Assembly (NCBI GenBank): GCA_002315475.1
Contig: DCGI01000063.1
Span: 1 to 9,759, forward strand
Reading direction: 5' to 3'
DNA: 9,759 bases
Source: Christensenella sp. UBA1782
GTDB lineage: Bacteria; Bacillota; Clostridia; Christensenellales; DTU072
Within the stretch, counting starts at the first letter, position 1. Each line of letters begins with the position of its first letter. The position numbers and the translations under genes were made by a program. Under the pieces are notes generated by a model. The model saw only the letters and a list, made by a program, of their open reading frames with translations, was not told the origin of the DNA and made no database searches. Shown piece after piece: positions 5,629 to 9,759 of the stretch.

Positions 5629-6936
5629 TTAATCCACTTCCGAAAGTATCTTCTTGAAATAATCCAATTCTTTTTTATTCTTTTTTCCTTCTTCGCCGCA
5701 AGCATCGCCGATGGTAAATAAAAGGATTTCCCTCGCCTTTTCCGAAGATAGGTGAGAACCGTAAGAAGCGGCAAGGCGAATGACCGTTTCCAAATACTTG
5801 CTCAACGAAGAATCGTTATGGATTTTTTCAAAGTCCATTTTTTCTTGCGTAAACTCTTGTATCAAACGGTATACGTCCTCTTGCGTAGACGCCGGCAGGA
5901 CAAACAAGCCGAACGGGAAATACCCGATCGTCGGGGCAAAAACGGAAGAAGGCGTTTGCGCCTGCACCAAATCCACCACGAAGCCGTCGTTATACGAAAC
6001 GGCGATATAAATGGGCGTACCCTCAAACGTTCTCAAAACTTTGGCAAGGGATTGTGCGATTTTCGTAACGCTCTTTTTGTCTTTTCCGCATATACGCAAA
6101 GCGGGGAAATCCCATTTCGTCACATAGATACCTATCCCGTCCTTTTCCTTCAATTTCTTTTCGACCGGACGTTGCAAAAGGGGTAAAACCTTTTTGCCGC
6201 CGTAAAAGCGGTCGTGCTCGGTTTGTTCGGGGAAAGTACAACAAAAAACAGAGGGGAATCGTTCGATAAAGTCCATCATCCTCGGGAGAATTCTGCCGTC
6301 GCCCGACGAGCGGTGCGTACCGCAGGCGACGCAGAATTCGTCGGGGAAAAAGGGCTCACGCTCAAACGAAAAATACCATTTTTCTCCGTCTAACTCGACG
6401 GGCAATACACGCCTCGTGTATTGCGAGCGTTCGCCCTGTAATCCGCAAAAACCGACGTTTTCGATACAATGGGAACAAAGCGGATAGGCACCCGTATCTT
6501 CCCGTCTGTCTTCTTCGGGTATCAAAACGATATCGTTTCCTACCGACCAACCGATAGACGGTCGGGGAGAAATATATCGACTGTTCTTCATCAAATCTCT
6601 GAAAAAGGACAGGGAATCGGCAGTTTCGTCGTTGCGGTGCACCCCTTGCGCAAGACGCACCGCTTCCCCTTGTGAGGGCATAACGACGTCTATCAGTTTA
6701 TCGGGAAATTTTACGGCGTTTTCCTCTTCGACGATACCGCTCGCCACCGCATACGAAGTAATCCTTTCCAAAAGTTCTTGCATGTCGGCGGGATAGTCCC
6801 CTCGAACGTTACAAGGCTCTACCTGCAACAGCTCCAACAAACGATTTCGGGCATACGCACGACCTTCTGCGGTCAAATACAGCTCTTTTTCCGCATAGTT
6901 TAATAAATCTTCTATCAGCTTTGCCATCTCTTCCAT
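5629..6936 (-). CDS. Type II GalT homologue lacking catalytic residues (probable pseudoenzyme)
   Basis: 435 residues, against about 490-515 for type II UDP-glucose:hexose-1-phosphate uridylyltransferases of Bacillota. Homology is clear: YARNRLLELL (28-37), ISPRPS (122-127), YPLCSHCIENVGFCG (151-165), RRVLPVELDGEKWYFSF (175-191), the MDFIERFPSVF segment (221-231), RPVEKKL (256-262) and GLFVLPAS (343-350). The active-site HDHFQ motif, where the second His is the uridylylated nucleophile, reads HDRFY here (H241, R243, Y245). The Gly-rich stretch just before it is shortened. The later HN of the TPHNTITP segment and the HHIK-type histidines before GLxVLP are also gone. As seen, it should not catalyse uridylyl transfer by the known mechanism. 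The frame is intact, with AAAAGGGG about nine bases before the ATG. It is divergent from the galK-like gene and may be a repurposed or regulatory protein. Confidence 0.85.
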   Translation of the reverse strand: MEEMAKLIEDLLNYAEKELYLTAEGRAYARNRLLELLQVEPCNVRGDYPADMQELLERITSYAVASGIVEEENAVKFPDKLIDVVMPSQGEAVRLAQGVHRNDETADSLSFFRDLMKNSRYISPRPSIGWSVGNDIVLIPEEDRREDTGAYPLCSHCIENVGFCGLQGERSQYTRRVLPVELDGEKWYFSFEREPFFPDEFCVACGTHRSSGDGRILPRMMDFIERFPSVFCCTFPEQTEHDRFYGGKKVLPLLQRPVEKKLKEKDGIGIYVTKWDFPALRICGKDKKSVTKIAQSLAKVLRTFEGTPIYIAVSYNDGFVVDLVQAQTPSSVFAPTIGYFPFGLFVLPASTQEDVYRLIQEFTQEKMDFEKIHNDSSLSKYLETVIRLAASYGSHLSSEKAREILLFTIGDACGEEGKKNKKELDYFKKILSEVD

Positions 6937-6965
6937 GTTATAATACCCCTTTTTCGGTTTTTCCC

Positions 6966-6994
6966 TTGCGTCTGCATTCTTTATGTGGTATACT
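6966..6994 (+). promoter_or_regulatory. Sigma-A promoter of the galK-pncB operon
   Basis: TTGCGT (6966-6971), a 17-base spacer, and TATACT (6989-6994) preceded by TGG, giving an extended -10. The predicted start is near 7001, with AAGGA (7015-7019) in a leader of about 27 bases before the ATG at 7028. It overlaps the opposing promoter element at 7005-7013. Confidence 0.75.
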
Positions 6995-7004
6995 TGTTAA
7001 AAAT

Positions 7005-7013
7005 ATTATACCA
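7005..7013 (-). promoter_or_regulatory. Extended -10 promoter of the GalT-like gene
   Basis: Minus-strand TGGTATAAT (7013-7005) is a consensus extended -10. The -35 position, about 7033-7028, reads TGCCAT, which is poor but tolerable for an extended -10 promoter. The predicted start near 6998 gives a leader of about 62 bases before the ATG at 6936. Together with TGGTATACT on the plus strand (6986-6994) it forms an inverted repeat. Confidence 0.6.
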
Positions 7014-7027
7014 TAAGGATGCGTTTT

Positions 7028-8275
7028 ATGGCAAGAGCTTTGAAAAAAGAAACATTATTGCAAAGTACTTCCTTTAACGAGGAAGCCAAAAACCTGTACA
7101 ACACGCCGGTAGATATTCTTGCCGAGCGGTATTCCTCTCTGACCGAAGGTATGGACGGCAAAGTCTATCTCTTTTCCTCTCCGGGCAGAACGGAAATCAT
7201 CGGCAACCACACCGACCACAATCATGGGAAAGCCATCGGCGGTAGCGTCGCCATCGACATCGCCTGTGCCGTCATGAAATGGGACAAGAATATCGTTACC
7301 GTAGAGAGCGAAGGTTTTGCGCCTTTCTCGGCAAATCTGGACGACCTTACGGTAGACGAATCGAAGTACGGCACTTCGGAAGCCCTCTTAAAGGGAATCT
7401 TGAAAGGCATGTCGGATCACGGTTACAAAATCGGCGGGTTTTTTGCTCGGATGCAGAGCGATATTTTGAAGGGTGCGGGCATCAGTTCCAGCGCCGCTTT
7501 CGAACTCCTGCTTTGTCAGATTATTAACAGTCTTTATAACGATGAAAAAATCTCCTTTACCGAATGTGCCATCATCGGTCAGTTTGCCGAAAACGTTTAT
7601 TTCGGCAAGCCTTCCGGCTTGCTCGATCAACTGACCATTGCGCGCGGCGGTATCAGTTTTATGGACTTCAAAAAGCCTTTCCCCGACTCTTGCTCGGCGG
7701 AATGGCACTTCGATAACCTTTGGCTCGTCATCATCAACTGCGGCGGAGATCACTGCAATCTCACCGGAGAATACGCCGCCATTCGTCAAGAGATGAATAG
7801 CGTCGCTTCCTTCTTCGGCAAGCAGGTTTTGGAAGAAGTCGACGAACGAGAATTCTATGAAAATATCATTGCCGTTCGCAACAAGTTCGGCGGGCGTGCC
7901 GTTCTCCGTGCCATCCATTTCTTCGACGAAACCAATCGTGTACAAAAAGCCAAAGAGGTGCTTGCCGCCGGAGACAAAGAGGCGTTCCTTTCTCTTATCA
8001 ATAAGAGCGGTCTGAGTAGCTACACGCTTTTACAAAACTGTTATCCCGCCGGCGACGTCGACCAAAGCGTGCCTTTTGCCTTAGCCATGGTACAACGCGA
8101 TCCCGCCGTCGTAGCGAGCAGAATTCATGGAGGCGGTTTCGCAGGAACCATCCTCACTTTTGTAGAATCTTCCGATAAGGATACCTATGTGCAACGTATG
8201 GTTGCCCTTTTCGGCAAAGAAAATGTTTTCCCGACAACCATTCGTAAAAAAGGTGCCACTTTGATTCCATACTAA
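7028..8275 (+). CDS. galK: Galactokinase-family sugar kinase (GHMP superfamily)
   Basis: 415 residues. Galactokinase makes galactose 1-phosphate from galactose and ATP, the entry step of the Leloir pathway in the cytoplasm. All three GHMP motifs are present: PGRTEIIGNHTDHNHG (52-67), the phosphate-binding KGAGISSSAAFE (148-159) and HGGGFAG (367-373). The catalytic Asp is probably D200 in SGLLDQL. The sugar-contacting Glu of the classical signature (GEHTDY) is Asn here (N60) and Tyr is His (H64), and a CGGDHCNLTGEYAAI block (238-252) replaces the classical sequence. This pattern fits a clostridial subfamily annotated as galactokinase, so galactose is likely but not certain as the substrate. 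The start at 7028 is chosen because AAGGA lies eight bases upstream; the ATG at 7019 overlaps that site. pncB follows after 19 bases. Confidence 0.87.
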   Translation: MARALKKETLLQSTSFNEEAKNLYNTPVDILAERYSSLTEGMDGKVYLFSSPGRTEIIGNHTDHNHGKAIGGSVAIDIACAVMKWDKNIVTVESEGFAPFSANLDDLTVDESKYGTSEALLKGILKGMSDHGYKIGGFFARMQSDILKGAGISSSAAFELLLCQIINSLYNDEKISFTECAIIGQFAENVYFGKPSGLLDQLTIARGGISFMDFKKPFPDSCSAEWHFDNLWLVIINCGGDHCNLTGEYAAIRQEMNSVASFFGKQVLEEVDEREFYENIIAVRNKFGGRAVLRAIHFFDETNRVQKAKEVLAAGDKEAFLSLINKSGLSSYTLLQNCYPAGDVDQSVPFALAMVQRDPAVVASRIHGGGFAGTILTFVESSDKDTYVQRMVALFGKENVFPTTIRKKGATLIPY

Positions 8276-8294
8276 AATAAAGAAGGAAGTACCG

Positions 8295-9719
8295 ATGAGA
8301 AATCTTACACTCTTAACAGATCTTTATCAACTGACCATGATGAACGCTTATCTCGAAACGGATAAGCACAACCAAATGGCAAACTTCGACGTCTTTTACC
8401 GTCCCAAAGAGAATTTGGAATTCGCCGTATGTGCGGGACTGGAACAAGTCATCGATTATATAAACAATCTTCACTTTACCGACGAGGATATCGACTACTT
8501 ACGTTCTTTACACCTTTTCGGGGAGAAGTTCTTTACCGAGCTGAAAAACTTTCGGTTCACCGGTTCGATTACCGCCATTCCCGAAGGAGAAATCGTTTTC
8601 CCCTACGAACCGCTTTTGACGGTTACCGCCCCCCTTTTTCAGGCGCAACTGGTAGAAACCGCCATTCTGAACATCCTTAACCATCAGACGCTCATTGCAA
8701 CCAAAGCCATGAAAATCTGCAAAGAAGCCAAAGGTATCGTTATGGAATTCGGCTTACGGCGGGCGCAAGGTCCCGACGCCGGCATTTACGGAGCGAGAGC
8801 CGCCATCATCGGCGGTTGTAATTCCACCTCGAACGTGCTTTCTGCCCAAATGTTCGGCGTACCCTGCTCCGGCACACACGCACACAGCTGGGTGATGAGT
8901 TTTGAGTCCGAATTGGAAGCTTTTCGAGCCTACGCCAAAATCTACCCGACCAACACCCTTCTTCTCGTAGATACCTACGACACCCTCAACAGCGGCGTAC
9001 CGAACGCCATAAAAGTTTTCGACGAAATGAAAGCGCAGGGCTTAAAGCCGATCGGTATTCGTTTGGATAGCGGTGACCTTTCTTACCTGACCAAAAAGGC
9101 TCGCAAAATGTTGGACGATGCGGGACACGCCGATTGCATCATCTGCGTCAGCGGCGACCTCGACGAATATATCCTTTCTTCTCTGCATCAACAGAACGCC
9201 AAAATCGACTCCTACGGCATCGGCACGAAGCTGATTACATCTTCCGACGTACCGGCACTCGGCGGCGTTTATAAGATGTCCGCTTTGCAAGTTGACGGAG
9301 AATGGGAAGCCAAAATCAAGCTTTCGGATACCACAGAGAAGATTACGAACCCCGGCATCAAGACGACTTACCGTATCTACGATGCCGATAAAATGGCGGT
9401 GGCAGACCTCATTTGCCTACGCAACGAAACCTTCGACACCACCAAACCGCTGACGATTTTTCACCCTGTGGAAACTTGGAAAAAAATGACGCTCACCGGC
9501 TATACCATGCGAAACCTCATGGTGGAAATCTTCCATAACGGCAAACAAGTCTATGCTTCCCCCACCGTCAAGGAAATCGCCGCCTATTCTCAACTCGCCC
9601 GCAGTGAGTTTTGGGAAGAGTTTATCCGCCTCATTAACCCCTCCGAGTATAAAGTCGACCTCTCCGATCAACTCTATAACCTCAAAAAATACCTCACTTT
9701 TTCGCACGCTAAGAAATAA
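8295..9719 (+). CDS. pncB: Nicotinate phosphoribosyltransferase
   Basis: 474 residues, full length for the longer Bacillota-type enzyme. It makes nicotinate mononucleotide from nicotinate and PRPP with ATP hydrolysis, the first step of the Preiss-Handler NAD salvage route in the cytoplasm. Signatures are LLTDLYQLTMMNAY at the N terminus (6-19), EFGLRRAQGPDAG (151-163), the GTHAHSWVMSF motif (193-203) with the His expected to be phosphorylated (probably H197), TLLLVDTYDT (221-230), IRLDSGDL (255-262), and YGIGTKL (307-313). AAGGA (8283-8287) sits seven bases before the ATG. Only 19 bases separate it from the galK stop, with no terminator, so it is probably co-transcribed from the promoter at 6966-6994. 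No terminator hairpin is visible in the 40 bases after it, so the operon may continue. Confidence 0.95.
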   Translation: MRNLTLLTDLYQLTMMNAYLETDKHNQMANFDVFYRPKENLEFAVCAGLEQVIDYINNLHFTDEDIDYLRSLHLFGEKFFTELKNFRFTGSITAIPEGEIVFPYEPLLTVTAPLFQAQLVETAILNILNHQTLIATKAMKICKEAKGIVMEFGLRRAQGPDAGIYGARAAIIGGCNSTSNVLSAQMFGVPCSGTHAHSWVMSFESELEAFRAYAKIYPTNTLLLVDTYDTLNSGVPNAIKVFDEMKAQGLKPIGIRLDSGDLSYLTKKARKMLDDAGHADCIICVSGDLDEYILSSLHQQNAKIDSYGIGTKLITSSDVPALGGVYKMSALQVDGEWEAKIKLSDTTEKITNPGIKTTYRIYDADKMAVADLICLRNETFDTTKPLTIFHPVETWKKMTLTGYTMRNLMVEIFHNGKQVYASPTVKEIAAYSQLARSEFWEEFIRLINPSEYKVDLSDQLYNLKKYLTFSHAKK

Positions 9720-9745
9720 ACGTTTTTAGAAAAATTAGTATGCTC

Positions 9746-9753
9746 GGAGGAGG
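9746..9753 (+). promoter_or_regulatory. Strong ribosome binding site of a following gene off the right edge
   Basis: GGAGGAGG, a near-perfect Shine-Dalgarno sequence, ends six bases before the window edge. Its start codon must lie just outside. Since no terminator follows pncB, the next gene is probably part of the same operon. Confidence 0.65.
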
Positions 9754-9759
9754 AACCCT

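Noticed and set aside
7388..7945. 185-codon open frame on the minus strand opposite galK
   Set aside because: Fully inside the galactokinase gene, whose motifs are unambiguous; no promoter or ribosome binding site for the antisense frame.

Overview
The window looks like an ordinary chromosomal segment of an endospore-forming Bacillota, most likely a clostridial lineage. The evidence is a sleB-ypeB cortex-lysis pair, a type II (Bacillota-style) GalT relative, a clostridial-style galactokinase, strong A+G-rich ribosome binding sites and several near-consensus sigma-A promoters. No transposon, phage, CRISPR array or tRNA gene was recognised.

Layout. From about position 80 leftward there is a strong minus-strand promoter whose short leader resembles the leader/spacer sequence next to Bacillota rRNA genes, so an rRNA operon may lie just off the left edge. 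Next, on the minus strand, come an unrecognised two-helix membrane protein (340-1416, with its own promoter and terminator) and, upstream of it, a spore cluster transcribed leftward: a small lipoprotein resembling a truncated SpoIIR (3942-3499), SleB (3518-2823) and YpeB (2813-1515). On the plus strand follow two single-gene units, secG (4084-4383) and a DUF2804 protein (4504-5541), each with a promoter and terminator that can be read in the sequence.

A bidirectional terminator then separates the DUF2804 gene from a minus-strand gene for a type II galactose-1-phosphate uridylyltransferase homologue (6936-5629). Divergent from it is a plus-strand operon of a galactokinase-family gene (7028-8275) and nicotinate phosphoribosyltransferase (8295-9719). 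A strong Shine-Dalgarno sequence at the right edge announces a further gene.

How the genes work together. SleB and YpeB act in cortex hydrolysis during germination, and the lipoprotein that overlaps sleB is probably made in the same spore compartment. The galT-like and galK genes share one intergenic region where two extended -10 promoters appear to overlap face to face. The most notable observation is that the GalT homologue keeps a full reading frame but has lost the nucleophilic histidine (HDHFQ has become HDRFY) and the later His-rich motifs. It is therefore probably a pseudoenzyme or a repurposed protein rather than a working Leloir-pathway transferase. The second is the SpoIIR-like lipoprotein heading the sleB operon. 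I did not see a clearly new multi-gene defence or mobile system here.
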